From assembly GCF_040274945.1 (NCBI RefSeq), contig NZ_JBEMAR010000010.1, positions 71,051 to 135,050 on the forward strand: a stretch of DNA of 64,000 nucleotides. The letters run 5' to 3'. The notes under the pieces were generated by a model. That model did no database searches. It was not told the origin of the DNA and was given only the letters and a program-made list of their open reading frames with translations. The position numbers were made by a program, and so were the translations under genes. Of this stretch, positions 1 through 8,864 are shown piece after piece. How positions within the stretch are numbered: position 1 is the first letter of the stretch; each line of letters begins with the position of its first letter. Source of the DNA: Carnobacterium_B sp040274945. GTDB taxonomy: Bacteria; Bacillota; Bacilli; Lactobacillales; Carnobacteriaceae.

Positions 1-26
1 TAATCTTATTTCAAGGAGCGTTTGCC

Positions 27-983
27 ATGATTCATTCTTATTATACAACAGCCAACGGTAAAGTTATTCATGACACTGATTTTACAAATGTGGAGTGGCT
101 ACACCTATCTAATCCAACACCTGATGAAATCAATCGAGTAATTAAACATTTTGGGTTCCCAAAAGACTACCTTTCTAGTGTTCTGGATCCAGATGAGGTT
201 TCAAGATATGAAAATTTAGAATTAGATGAAAGCGAGAGTTCTTCATTAGCAATGTTTCTTTATCCATTAAAAGTAACCAGTAACTCAAGCGATAGTGAGT
301 ATGTTACCAGACCTTTAGCAGTTATTATGACAGCTAAAACCGTTATTACAGCTGCTGTTCATACCCCTGATTTTATTTCAAATATGATTGAGAATAAGCC
401 GAACTTCCCAATATCTAGTACAAATCAAGAACAGTTTTTACTTGATATTGCTTGGCACATTTCTTCTGATTATATTACTTATTTAAAAGAAATTAATGCT
501 AAAATCGAAAAATTAGAATATACGATTACAAAGACTTCCAAAAACCGTCAATTATTTGTTTTAATGTCTCTACAAAAAAGTTTGGTCTATTTTAGTACTG
601 CCATTGAAAGCAATCATCCGATTTTCAAACGTTTAAAAGCTATCGAACGTTTTAATACAGATAAAAACATTCTTTCCTTTTTACATGACGTTGTGATTGA
701 AAATCAACAAGCCGAAGCAATGATTCGCCAATCTAATAAAATGTTAGAACAACTCAGTGCTATCTTTTCTTCTGTTATTTCAAATAATTTAAATAATATT
801 ATGAAAGTATTAACATCCATCACTATCGTTTTGACCATCCCAAATATTATCGGAGCACTTTGGGGAATGAACGTGACCCTCCCATTTGAAGACACTCCAG
901 GTGCGTTTTGGATACTTTGCTTCATCAGTCTTGCCATATGTGGATTAACTGTTTGGATACTAAGAAAAAAAGATTATTTTTGA
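27..983 (+). CDS. corA: CorA-family magnesium transporter
   Basis: Inner-membrane divalent cation channel for Mg2+ (Co2+/Ni2+ in some members), acting as a pentamer. The 318-residue protein has the long acidic, helical cytoplasmic N-terminal domain of the family. Two C-terminal membrane helices follow (about residues 255-277 and 288-310), with the signature GMN motif in the loop between them (WGMNVTLPF, about residue 280). It ends with a short basic tail, as CorA does. The start has a good ribosome site (aaggag) seven bases or so upstream. It stands alone at the window edge and is followed by a small membrane-protein gene. The family is certain; metal specificity cannot be read from sequence. 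Confidence 0.93.
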   Translation: MIHSYYTTANGKVIHDTDFTNVEWLHLSNPTPDEINRVIKHFGFPKDYLSSVLDPDEVSRYENLELDESESSSLAMFLYPLKVTSNSSDSEYVTRPLAVIMTAKTVITAAVHTPDFISNMIENKPNFPISSTNQEQFLLDIAWHISSDYITYLKEINAKIEKLEYTITKTSKNRQLFVLMSLQKSLVYFSTAIESNHPIFKRLKAIERFNTDKNILSFLHDVVIENQQAEAMIRQSNKMLEQLSAIFSSVISNNLNNIMKVLTSITIVLTIPNIIGALWGMNVTLPFEDTPGAFWILCFISLAICGLTVWILRKKDYF

Positions 984-1056
984 TAGCCTATTGATTCCTT
1001 CTGCTTATTTGATGTAAACTATAAGAAATATCCATATGAAAGTGGGGGATTACCTC

Positions 1057-1188
1057 GTGGCTACAAAAAACAAAAAATCAGTCTCTAAAACACAACGTTT
1101 CACTAAAGTGTTTGTCTGGATTATGCTGATTGCAATGTTAGGTACAGTTTTTCTAACTCTTATTTCCACACTAATTACTATGAATTAA
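1057..1188 (+). CDS. Small DUF4044-like membrane protein, GTG start
   Basis: Forty-three residues. It has a basic, Lys/Ser/Thr-rich head (ATKNKKSVSKTQRFTK) followed by one membrane helix (about residues 18-40). This size and layout match the DUF4044 family of tiny Firmicutes proteins, whose function is unknown. The GTG start is chosen because a strong ribosome site (agtggggg) sits eight bases upstream and family members begin M-A-x-K. An in-frame ATG at 1036 would add seven residues but lacks a ribosome site. A hairpin terminator follows six bases after the stop. The family assignment is from memory of composition and layout. Confidence 0.75.
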   Translation: MATKNKKSVSKTQRFTKVFVWIMLIAMLGTVFLTLISTLITMN

Positions 1189-1193
1189 GTCCC

Positions 1194-1236
1194 ACCACAT
1201 CAATCGATTGAATAAATCGGTTAATGTGGTTTTTAT
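1194..1236 (+). terminator. Rho-independent terminator after DUF4044 gene
   Basis: The arms ACCACAT and ATGTGGT, with an inner CGATT/AATCG pairing, are followed by ttttatttta. It separates the small gene from msrA. Confidence 0.75.
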
Positions 1237-1259
1237 TTTAGAATTTGGAGGCAACCAAT

Positions 1260-1910
1260 ATGACAAATTTTGATAGACAAGCGAATAACACTCAAACCGC
1301 TACCTTTAGTATGGGATGCTTTTGGGGACCCGATAGTCGTTTTGGTCATCTCCCTGGCGTCCTTCGAACACGCGTTGGTTATGCTGGCGGTACTTTACCT
1401 AATCCTACCTATAGATCCATTGGAGATCATTCTGAGACGCTAGAAATTGATTTTGATCCTGAGGTTATTTGTTACTCAGATATTTTAACTTTATTTTGGG
1501 ACAGTCATGATGCTGTTAAAGACCGCAACTATAAGGGGCGTCAGTATCTTTCACTTTTGTTTTATCATAATTCCGAACAGCAAAAAATTGCTGATGAGGT
1601 CAAAATTAAATGGGAAAAGAAATACAATAAGCAAATACAGACTGAACTTCTCCCTTATACTCATTTTTATCGAGCAGAAGATCACCATCAAAAATATTTT
1701 ATGAAACGTTATCCTAAGGCTCTTGAGGCAGTAAGCAATCTTTTCCCAACTTACACTGATTATATTGATTCAACGATTGCTGCTCGTCTAAATGGTTTTG
1801 TTCGAGAATACGGTCTTTTATCGGATATCAAAAAAGAACTCGAATTTTGGGGGTTGAATGACAGTGAAAAACACACTTTACAGAAGCTACTTACAACTAT
1901 TCGATGGTAA
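1260..1910 (+). CDS. msrA: Peptide-methionine (S)-S-oxide reductase
   Basis: Cytosolic repair enzyme that reduces methionine-S-sulfoxide in proteins, recycled by thioredoxin. The N-terminal active-site motif is GCFWGPD, with the catalytic Cys at about residue 20. The family's acidic residue in this motif is usually Glu and is Asp here. Conserved VGYAGG and YR-AEDHHQKY-type segments follow. At 216 residues it is longer than the usual 170-180; the extra C-terminal stretch (from about residue 165) is typical of a Lactobacillales subgroup. The start used is ATG at 1260 with ttggagg upstream. A longer reading would begin at a TTG inside that ribosome site. It ends at a shared terminator with recN. 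Confidence 0.88.
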   Translation: MTNFDRQANNTQTATFSMGCFWGPDSRFGHLPGVLRTRVGYAGGTLPNPTYRSIGDHSETLEIDFDPEVICYSDILTLFWDSHDAVKDRNYKGRQYLSLLFYHNSEQQKIADEVKIKWEKKYNKQIQTELLPYTHFYRAEDHHQKYFMKRYPKALEAVSNLFPTYTDYIDSTIAARLNGFVREYGLLSDIKKELEFWGLNDSEKHTLQKLLTTIRW

Positions 1911-1946
1911 AACTACCACTTCATACTTCTATACCTGTTCTGATAA

Positions 1947-1998
1947 AAAGAATCCTTTAACCAACGGACTAAAAAGTTCGTTGGTTAAAGGATTCTTT
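1947..1998. terminator. Bidirectional terminator between msrA and recN
   Basis: A 20-bp perfect stem with A/T flanks on both sides lies between the convergent msrA and recN genes. Confidence 0.9.
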
Positions 1999-2002
1999 AC
2001 TT

Positions 2003-3721
2003 TTAACTCAATTGCTTTTGCTTTTGTTTTTCTGTTTCAGCTAAAACAGTTAATTCTTTAGCATGTTCTAAAGTCAATTTTGTGATTTCAGTACCTGCTA
2101 ACATACGCGCAATTTCTTCAATTTTTTCTAACGATACTAAAGAATTGACGTGTGTTTTTGTACGATCATTTTCCACACTTTTTGAAATGTATAAATGGTT
2201 ATCTGCCATCGCAGCTACTTGAGGCAAATGCGTAATGCAGAGGACTTGAGAATGAACAGCTACCATATAAATTTTATTTGCAATCGCTTGAGCAACTCGT
2301 CCGCTGACACCGGTATCTACCTCATCAAATATAATACTAGTGATGCCTTGAGATTTAGAGAAAATGGTCTTCATAGCTAACATCATGCGAGATAATTCTC
2401 CTCCAGAGGCTACCCTAGCCAAAGGTTTTAACGGTTCACCCATATTTGTAGCAATATAGAACTCTACCTCATCAAAGCCAGACTCATGCGCAACTTCACT
2501 CAGAAAATCTTGAATCGGTTTAAAAAATTGAACTTCAAACACCACTTTCTCCATATACAATTCTTTTAACTGTTCATGAATGGCTTGTTCAATCTTTTTG
2601 GCTACCACTCTACGTTTTTCAGAAAGTTCGCTACCTCGTTTAATCAATTCTTCCGATAAACTGGATAACTCTTTTGTCATATTCGTCAGATGATTTTCAC
2701 GATTCATAATTTGATTTAATTCTGCCGCAATTTTTTCGTAATATGCCTTGATTTCTGCAATAGAATCGCCATACTTACGTTTTAATTGTTTAATGCTTTC
2801 TAATCTTTTTTCAATTTCATTAAGACGATCTTCATCATACGCTGTTTGATCCATTTCTCTTAAAATATCACTAGCAGCTTCTTGAAGCTGAAAGTAACTA
2901 CTTGAAATTGCTTCTGACAAGATTTTGTATTTTTCATCTATTTCTTCAATAGAATTCATTTCAGTCATGGCATTTCCAATCAAGTCAATCCCATTGACTT
3001 CATCTCCTTGCAAAGCATCATAGCTCATTGATAATGCAGACATAATTTTTTGATAATTAGCTAACAAATTTTTTTCTTCTAACAGCTCTTCTTCCTCACC
3101 ATCAAGAAGTTCAGCCATTTCAATTTCATTTGTTTGGTACTGAAGCATATCTAACCGTTGTGCTAATTCTTGTTCTCCATTTTGCCATTTATCAAAGGCT
3201 TTTTTAACTTTTTTATAGTCTGCATAAGTTTCTTGATAATTCTTTTTTAACATTACTAATTTCTGATCACCGAAATGATCTAACATATTTAAATGACGTT
3301 CTGGATTCATTAATTCTTGGTGTTCGTTTTGTCCGTGAATATCAATGATCGATTCTCCAATTAAACGCAAAGTAGCTATCGTTACTAAACGACCGTTGAT
3401 TCGACAAACATTTTTACCACTACGATGAATGTCACGCTGAATAATCACACTGTCTTCTTCACTGTCAATATCATAGTCTTTTAGTAATTTATAAGTAGTG
3501 GAATTTCCTTCTAATGAAAATAACGCTTCTAGAACACATTTAGTTGCACCATGACGAATAAATTCACTGGATCCTCTTCCACCTGCAAGCAGCCCAACCG
3601 CGTCAATAATAATCGATTTCCCTGCTCCTGTTTCTCCGGTTAAAACAGTCATACCACGATTAAAACTAAGATTCAAATCTTGTATGATTGCAAAATCCTT
3701 AATTGTTAATTCCTGAAGCAC
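2003..3721 (-). CDS. recN: DNA repair protein RecN
   Basis: SMC-like ATPase recruited early to double-strand breaks, where it tethers DNA ends. The N-terminal Walker A motif is GETGAGKS (about residues 29-36). A long coiled-coil middle follows (roughly 160-370). The C-terminal ABC signature is SGGELSRMMLA, and the Walker B segment is IIFDEVDTGVSG. At 572 residues it has normal family length. It lies directly downstream of argR, the classic Firmicutes order, and shares a terminator with msrA. The start ATG has an aggtgtt-type site upstream. No defects are seen. Confidence 0.96.
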   Translation of the reverse strand: MLQELTIKDFAIIQDLNLSFNRGMTVLTGETGAGKSIIIDAVGLLAGGRGSSEFIRHGATKCVLEALFSLEGNSTTYKLLKDYDIDSEEDSVIIQRDIHRSGKNVCRINGRLVTIATLRLIGESIIDIHGQNEHQELMNPERHLNMLDHFGDQKLVMLKKNYQETYADYKKVKKAFDKWQNGEQELAQRLDMLQYQTNEIEMAELLDGEEEELLEEKNLLANYQKIMSALSMSYDALQGDEVNGIDLIGNAMTEMNSIEEIDEKYKILSEAISSSYFQLQEAASDILREMDQTAYDEDRLNEIEKRLESIKQLKRKYGDSIAEIKAYYEKIAAELNQIMNRENHLTNMTKELSSLSEELIKRGSELSEKRRVVAKKIEQAIHEQLKELYMEKVVFEVQFFKPIQDFLSEVAHESGFDEVEFYIATNMGEPLKPLARVASGGELSRMMLAMKTIFSKSQGITSIIFDEVDTGVSGRVAQAIANKIYMVAVHSQVLCITHLPQVAAMADNHLYISKSVENDRTKTHVNSLVSLEKIEEIARMLAGTEITKLTLEHAKELTVLAETEKQKQKQLS

Positions 3722-3755
3722 TGTTTAACACCTCCAATACTTCTTTCTTGATTGC

Positions 3756-4205
3756 TTAAATTAATTGTATAAAATGATTTTTCAACTGGAGTGCTTCTTC
3801 ATTTGAACGACAAATAATCAATACTGTATCATCTCCTGAGATAGCTCCAAAGACACTGTCAAAATTTGACGTATCAATTAAACTGCCTAGAGCAAAAGCA
3901 TTTCCAGGAATGGTTCGAATGAGCAGAAAACAATCTTGCGTATCCATAGAAACAAAAGCATCTTTAAATAAACGTTCCAACTTTTTCGATGTATCATATT
4001 GAATATCAGGCGGTAAACTATATTGATATCCTCCTGTTTGAGAGGGAACTTTAACTAATTGGAGTTCTTTAATATCACGCGAAATAGTTGCTTGTGTTAC
4101 TTCTATACCCTTTTCTTCTAATATACGTACAAAGTCTTCTTGTTTTTCAATAACATTTTCTTTAATCAACTCTTGTAACAAATGATGACGTTCTCTCTTT
4201 TTCAT
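3756..4205 (-). CDS. argR: Arginine repressor ArgR/AhrC family
   Basis: Arginine-dependent transcription regulator of arginine synthesis and catabolism, active as a hexamer. The N-terminal winged helix (residues 1-70) contains the recognition segment VTQATISRDIKEL. The C-terminal oligomerisation and arginine-binding domain carries the GDDTVLIICR motif near residue 125. At 149 residues it is full length. The gene sits between tlyA and recN, as in Bacillus. A terminator upstream (4332-4363) indicates that it has its own promoter in the 4210-4330 gap. Lactobacillales often carry several ArgR paralogues, so the exact regulon is not inferable here. Confidence 0.93.
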   Translation of the reverse strand: MKKRERHHLLQELIKENVIEKQEDFVRILEEKGIEVTQATISRDIKELQLVKVPSQTGGYQYSLPPDIQYDTSKKLERLFKDAFVSMDTQDCFLLIRTIPGNAFALGSLIDTSNFDSVFGAISGDDTVLIICRSNEEALQLKNHFIQLI

Positions 4206-4331
4206 GTTTCCACCTCATTTTCATAACCACTATTATTCATTTAATACACCTATCATAGCGTACTTAATTCAGATAGAAAAGAAAAAATAAAAGAAATCAA
4301 AACAAAAAGCTCTAAAAATTAAAAATAAAAT

Positions 4332-4363
4332 ACGAATGTACCAATTTTAGCTGGTACATTCGT
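4332..4363 (-). terminator. Terminator after tlyA
   Basis: The perfect 12-bp arms ACGAATGTACCA/TGGTACATTCGT are followed on the minus strand by a T-rich run (attttattttt). This ends the xseA-tlyA transcription unit before argR. Confidence 0.85.
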
Positions 4364-4367
4364 TATC

Positions 4368-5195
4368 TTATTTTTTTTCATTTTTTAGTGTAGCATATGC
4401 CTCTCTTAAAACAGATTCTATTTCGACAGATTCAGCAAGGTCACCTTTTGTTTTGTCATTCCATTTTAAATGAGCTAAAAATTCAATGTTGCCTTCTCCA
4501 CCTGTAATAGGAGAGAATGTCAAATTCAATACATCGTATCCAATGTTTGTTGCAAATGAAAGCATGTCTGTCAAAACTTGCTCATGAACTTGTTTATCAC
4601 TGACGATTCCTTTTTCACCAACGTCTTCACGATGTGCTTCAAATTGAGGTTTGATCAAAGCCAGTACATCTCCACCAGAAGCAATAATATTCTTTAAAAC
4701 GGGCAAAATCATACGTAGCGAAATAAACGAAACATCAATAGAAGACAGATTGGGTCTGCCTTTTGAGAAATCTTCTGGTTTACAGTACCTAAAGTTCGTT
4801 TGCTCCATTACTACGACCCTTGGATCTTGGCGTAGTTTCCAGGCTAACTGATTCGTCCCTACATCTAAAGCATAACTCAATTTAGCTCCGTGTTGCAAAG
4901 CCGCATCGGTAAATCCTCCCGTAGAAGAACCGATATCTAACATAATTTTGTCTTTAATTGTCACATCAAAAAATTTCATAGCTTTTTCTAATTTGAATCC
5001 ACCACGACTGACATACCGAGATTTTTTCCCTTTTAAGTGAAGCTTCGTCTCAGAAGGAATTTTTTCTCCAGCAGTATCAACCCGCTCTTCTTTTTCTGTG
5101 TATACCTGACCAGCCATAATAACACTTTTAGCTTTTTCAATAGACTCTACAAGGCCTTGTTCGACTAAGAGGATATCTACTCGTTCTTTTTTCAT
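4368..5195 (-). CDS. tlyA: TlyA-family rRNA 2'-O-methyltransferase
   Basis: Predicted SAM-dependent methyltransferase that modifies ribosomal RNA cytidines; older annotations call it hemolysin A. An N-terminal S4 RNA-binding domain (residues about 4-60, RVDILLVEQGLV) is joined to an FtsJ-like Rossmann fold. The SAM motif is LDIGSSTGGFTD (about 88-99), and the catalytic segment is IDVSFISLR. The length of 275 residues is standard. It lies 18 bases downstream of ispA, in one operon with xseA-xseB-ispA. Whether it methylates 16S, 23S or both cannot be decided from sequence; the haemolysin label is not supported. Confidence 0.93.
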   Translation of the reverse strand: MKKERVDILLVEQGLVESIEKAKSVIMAGQVYTEKEERVDTAGEKIPSETKLHLKGKKSRYVSRGGFKLEKAMKFFDVTIKDKIMLDIGSSTGGFTDAALQHGAKLSYALDVGTNQLAWKLRQDPRVVVMEQTNFRYCKPEDFSKGRPNLSSIDVSFISLRMILPVLKNIIASGGDVLALIKPQFEAHREDVGEKGIVSDKQVHEQVLTDMLSFATNIGYDVLNLTFSPITGGEGNIEFLAHLKWNDKTKGDLAESVEIESVLREAYATLKNEKK

Positions 5196-5213
5196 GTGAC
5201 GGTTCCCACCTTT

Positions 5214-6113
5214 TTAATCGATTACTAAAAGATCAATAATTTCTACCAGTAAATTAATTTGGACCGGTCTAGCTGAATCTCGACTAATTTGTTCTACAGT
5301 CAGTAAGTTTAATTTTGCAGCTGCTAACTCTTGGTTCAAAGCTTTTTTAGCTCCTTCAAGTGTCAACAAACCTGGATAAGTACTTTTATTGTGTGCTGCA
5401 TCCATTCCAGTGTTTTTGCCGATTTCTTCTACATTTCCGATCACATCCAAAATGTCATCGCGAATTTGATAAGCTAATCCAATATGTTCAGCGTACCCCA
5501 TCAATTGTTCTTCCACTTCTGTTGCTGCGTCAGCAATCACACACGCGGCGTAAATAGGAAATTTTAACAATTCACCTGTCTTGTTCCGATGAATAAATTG
5601 CAATTCTTCCAAGCTTAAGTCTTTCGTTTCACCTTGGATATCCGCCATTTGCCCTAAAATCATACCTTCTGGGCCTGCTGATTTTGCTAATGCTAGAATT
5701 AATTTCACCTTTTTTTCTGGTGAAGCATCTGATGCAGCAATAATTTCAAAAGCTTGTGTTAACAAAGCATCACCAGCTAAAATTGCTGTATCTTCACCAT
5801 AAACAATATGACTTGTCGGTTTTCCTCTACGCAAATCATCATTATCCATAGCTGGTAAATCATCATGAATCAAGGAATACGTGTGGATAAACTCTAAAGC
5901 AGCACTCACGGCATATCCTTTTCTAATGTCGCCGCCCAACGATTGAATCGTTGCTAAAAGAAGCAAAGGTCGAATTCTTTTTCCACCAGCTTCCAAGGAA
6001 TAAAACATGGCTTCATGCAATGGTTCTTTTTTAGTTCCATTCTTCCTAATATATCCAAGCATTTCCTCTTCAAAAGATGGAATCACATTATTTTTAAATG
6101 ACTTTAAATTCAT
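5214..6113 (-). CDS. ispA: Farnesyl diphosphate synthase (polyprenyl synthetase)
   Basis: Condenses isopentenyl diphosphate with dimethylallyl/geranyl diphosphate to give farnesyl diphosphate, the precursor for undecaprenyl carrier lipids and quinones. The first Asp-rich motif is DDLPAMDND (about residue 84) and the second is DDILD (about 223). The GGKRIRP substrate-binding motif lies near residue 43. Length 299 fits short-chain synthases. The start follows agaggg. It sits between xseB and tlyA, the normal Firmicutes arrangement. Chain length is inferred from family and context. Confidence 0.95.
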   Translation of the reverse strand: MNLKSFKNNVIPSFEEEMLGYIRKNGTKKEPLHEAMFYSLEAGGKRIRPLLLLATIQSLGGDIRKGYAVSAALEFIHTYSLIHDDLPAMDNDDLRRGKPTSHIVYGEDTAILAGDALLTQAFEIIAASDASPEKKVKLILALAKSAGPEGMILGQMADIQGETKDLSLEELQFIHRNKTGELLKFPIYAACVIADAATEVEEQLMGYAEHIGLAYQIRDDILDVIGNVEEIGKNTGMDAAHNKSTYPGLLTLEGAKKALNQELAAAKLNLLTVEQISRDSARPVQINLLVEIIDLLVID

Positions 6114-6128
6114 ATCGACCCTCTTTTC

Positions 6129-6371
6129 TTAATTACTTTCACTTTCATCTTCATCTTCAAATAATTTTTCTTTGCCGTTTTCATCTACTATTTTCGTTAG
6201 GGTTTGTTCTGCATTTTGTAGAGTTTCCTTACAAAATTTACTTAAACTAACTCCTTTTTGAAATTGATCCAACGCTTCCTCTAATGGAACATCTCCACGT
6301 TCCAAGTTTGTTACGATTTCTTCTAATTGCTGCATAGCTTCTTCAAATTTTAATTTCTTTGCTGTACTCAT
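6129..6371 (-). CDS. xseB: Exodeoxyribonuclease VII small subunit
   Basis: Eighty-residue helical partner of XseA; several copies bind one large subunit to form exonuclease VII, which degrades single-stranded DNA. The conserved core FEEAMQQLEEIVTNLERGDV is present, followed by an acidic tail. The start codon overlaps the xseA stop codon (ATGA-type, 4 bases), indicating translational coupling and fixed stoichiometry. Confidence 0.95.
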   Translation of the reverse strand: MSTAKKLKFEEAMQQLEEIVTNLERGDVPLEEALDQFQKGVSLSKFCKETLQNAEQTLTKIVDENGKEKLFEDEDESESN

Positions 6372-7708
6372 TTAGATTCCTCTTCTTTCTTTATCACTTT
6401 TGCCTCAAAACTTCCTTTGTGCAAATGAATGTGTATCTTATCTTCTACTTTAACTTGCTTACTATCTTTAATAACTTTTCCATCTTTTGTTGCATAACTG
6501 TAGCCGCGATTCATAATTTTTAAAGGACTTAAATAATCCAGCGATTGAACAGCGTATTGAAAACGTTTAGTCTGATTTTCCATATACCATTCCATTTGAG
6601 TCGTCAATTGCCTATTCATCACGCTTAAGTCACTATGCTTTTGTTTGACTAACTGTGTCGGATTTTGTGCGTTTAACTGAAGCATATGAACATTAAGGTC
6701 GTTTTTTAATTGTTGATTTTTTTCTTCCATTGCTCGAACGAGCCTTTCAGTCAACAAATCTAACTTTTGAGCATACCCTTCATATAACCGCTGTGGTTGA
6801 TTAAAAATATAAGAATTTAACTGGCTCGTTAACCGTTGATTTAATATTTCCACTTTTCGCGCATAACTTTGAACAAGCCGCAATTTTAATTGTTCAATTT
6901 TGATCAATTCATCAGACAACAAAGGAACAGAAATTTCTGCTGCTGCAGTTGGAGTTGCAGCACGCACATCTGCCACTAAATCAGCAATGGTCGTATCTGT
7001 TTCATGCCCTACAGAAGAAATGATCGGTGTTTGTGCTTCAAATATCGCACGTGCAACTTTTTCCTCGTTAAAAGGCCACAAATCTTCAATCGAGCCTCCA
7101 CCACGTGCAAGGATCATTGTGTCAAAATCACCTTTTTCCTCTACCATGCGGATACTTGATACAATTGCATCTGCCGCTTTATTTCCTTGTACAAGAGTAG
7201 GATAAATAACCAATTGAACAATAGGAAATCGTCTCTTTATCGTAGTCATAATATCTCTTATGACTGCACCGCTTGGGCTCGTTACTACTGCAATTCGTCT
7301 AGGAAAAGTGGGAATCAATTGTTTTGGTGCATCAAAAAGTCCTTCTTTTTTTAATTTTTTCTTCATCTCTTCTAAAGCTTGATACAGAGCACCAACTCCA
7401 TCTGGCTCCATATGTTCAATCGTTATTTGATAATTTCCGCTTGCCTCATATAACGAGATCCGTCCAATAACCAGTACTTTCATTCCTTCTTCAGGAGTAA
7501 ATTTAAGTTTTTGGAAAGCTGCTTTAAACATGATTGCAGAAATTTTGGCATGATCATCTTTTAAACTAAAGTATTGATGAGCATTTGCCCTATTTCGAAA
7601 GTTAGAAATTTCTCCTGTCAAATAGATTCGTTCTAAATAAGGATCCCGTTCAAATTTTCGTTTAATGTATTTAGTCAATGCGGTGACCGTCAAGTAATCA
7701 TTTGACAA
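6368..7708 (-). CDS. xseA: Exodeoxyribonuclease VII large subunit, TTG start
   Basis: Catalytic subunit of exonuclease VII. It has an N-terminal OB-fold (YLTVTALTKYIK to about residue 100), the central catalytic domain with GGGSIEDLWPFNEE (about residue 225) and VGHETDTTIADLVAD, and a C-terminal coiled coil. I place the start at a TTG (7706-7708), because aagaggag lies at the right distance upstream and the resulting 446 residues match the family. The open frame extends 14 codons further to an ATG without a ribosome site. It is the first gene of the xseA-xseB-ispA-tlyA run. Confidence 0.94.
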   Translation of the reverse strand: MSNDYLTVTALTKYIKRKFERDPYLERIYLTGEISNFRNRANAHQYFSLKDDHAKISAIMFKAAFQKLKFTPEEGMKVLVIGRISLYEASGNYQITIEHMEPDGVGALYQALEEMKKKLKKEGLFDAPKQLIPTFPRRIAVVTSPSGAVIRDIMTTIKRRFPIVQLVIYPTLVQGNKAADAIVSSIRMVEEKGDFDTMILARGGGSIEDLWPFNEEKVARAIFEAQTPIISSVGHETDTTIADLVADVRAATPTAAAEISVPLLSDELIKIEQLKLRLVQSYARKVEILNQRLTSQLNSYIFNQPQRLYEGYAQKLDLLTERLVRAMEEKNQQLKNDLNVHMLQLNAQNPTQLVKQKHSDLSVMNRQLTTQMEWYMENQTKRFQYAVQSLDYLSPLKIMNRGYSYATKDGKVIKDSKQVKVEDKIHIHLHKGSFEAKVIKKEEESK

Positions 7709-7743
7709 TTTATTCACTCCTCTTAGCAGCATTGCATAAATTG

Positions 7744-7768
7744 AAAACAACTTTTTATTTGTTGTTTT
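7744..7768 (-). terminator. Weak terminator between folD and xseA
   Basis: The arms AAAACAAC/GTTGTTTT have A/T runs on both sides. The stem is AU-rich, so termination efficiency is doubtful. Confidence 0.4.
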
Positions 7769-7816
7769 TAATTATCGTTAAATCTGGCTTATTTCCAGCC
7801 TTTTTAATAACGAATC

Positions 7817-8689
7817 TTATGCCTTATCTTTTTTTGATAATGCGCCAATTTTTTTTGCACTTTCAATCGTTTGATAAAGCAACATAGTAATAGTCATAGG
7901 TCCTACACCTTTAGGAACTGGAGTTAAATAACCTGCAACTTCAGCTACTTCGTCACTTTTGACATCACCGATCAATTTTCCGTTTTTATCACGGTTCATC
8001 CCTACATCAATTACTGCAGCACCTGGTTTAATAAATTCTTTTGTTACAAAATGACCTCTTCCAATTGCTACAATTAAAATATCAGCCGTACGGGCTAGTG
8101 CAGCTAGATTTTTAGTTTTAGAATGAGCAATAGTTACCGTAGCATTCTTCATCATTAATAGTTGAGCCATCGGTTTTCCAACGATATTGCTACGTCCTAT
8201 CATGACTGCTGTTTTACCATCAATTTCTACCTGATAACGTTCCAACAGTTTTATAATACCATAAGGTGTACACGGTATCTTATCTGGTTTCCCTATTAGT
8301 AATTTCCCCATATTCATAGGATGGAAACCATCCACATCTTTTACCGAATCAATTGCATTTACTACTTTATCTGAATCAATTTGTTTTGGTAATGGCAATT
8401 GCACTAATATACCATGAAAAGCTGGGTCTTCGTTATAGTGATTGACTTCATTTAATAATTCTTCTTCTGTTATATCTACTGGATAGCGTTTAACGAGTGA
8501 ATGAAACCCTAATTCTTTTGCACGTTTTTCTTTGTTTCTTACATACGTTTGACTTGCAGGATCTTCACCAACTAATAATACAACTAAACCAGGAGTAATT
8601 CCTTTTTCCTTGAGTTGATTGACATCTTTTTGCATTTCAATCGTCATTTCATCGGCCAATGTTTTACCACTCATGATTGTTGCGCTCAT
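7817..8689 (-). CDS. folD: Methylenetetrahydrofolate dehydrogenase/cyclohydrolase
   Basis: Bifunctional cytosolic enzyme that interconverts 5,10-methylene-THF and 10-formyl-THF through NADP-linked oxidation and hydrolysis. Visible signatures are the substrate-site Y-x-x-x-K segment (TYVRNKEKRA), ILVQLPLP, DVDGFHPMNMG and the nucleotide-binding GRSNIVGKPMAQLL. The C-terminal PVPKGVGPMTITMLL is intact. I prefer ATG at 8689 (290 residues, aaggatgg upstream) to an ATG seven codons earlier with no clear ribosome site. Confidence 0.95.
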   Translation of the reverse strand: MSATIMSGKTLADEMTIEMQKDVNQLKEKGITPGLVVLLVGEDPASQTYVRNKEKRAKELGFHSLVKRYPVDITEEELLNEVNHYNEDPAFHGILVQLPLPKQIDSDKVVNAIDSVKDVDGFHPMNMGKLLIGKPDKIPCTPYGIIKLLERYQVEIDGKTAVMIGRSNIVGKPMAQLLMMKNATVTIAHSKTKNLAALARTADILIVAIGRGHFVTKEFIKPGAAVIDVGMNRDKNGKLIGDVKSDEVAEVAGYLTPVPKGVGPMTITMLLYQTIESAKKIGALSKKDKA

Positions 8690-8823
8690 AAAGAATCCCA
8701 TCCTTTTCATCTCACTTAAGTAACTAAACTTTACCCTATCTATCTTATCATAAGAATTAGATCAGATACACCCTCAAATCTGTCTCGTGAAATTTTTTAT
8801 ACAGTGTCGCTTATGCAAAAAAA

Positions 8824-8864
8824 AACAGTGAAAACAAAGCTTATTCAGCTTCATCTTCACTGTT
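8824..8864 (-). terminator. Terminator overlapping the 3' end of nusB
   Basis: AACAGTGAA/TTCACTGTT arms span the nusB stop codon and are followed on the minus strand by a run of about nine T. The terminator stem is therefore partly coding. Confidence 0.75.

Noticed and set aside
4368..5195. Haemolysin function for TlyA
   Set aside because: Domains are S4 plus rRNA methyltransferase; toxin label is historical.
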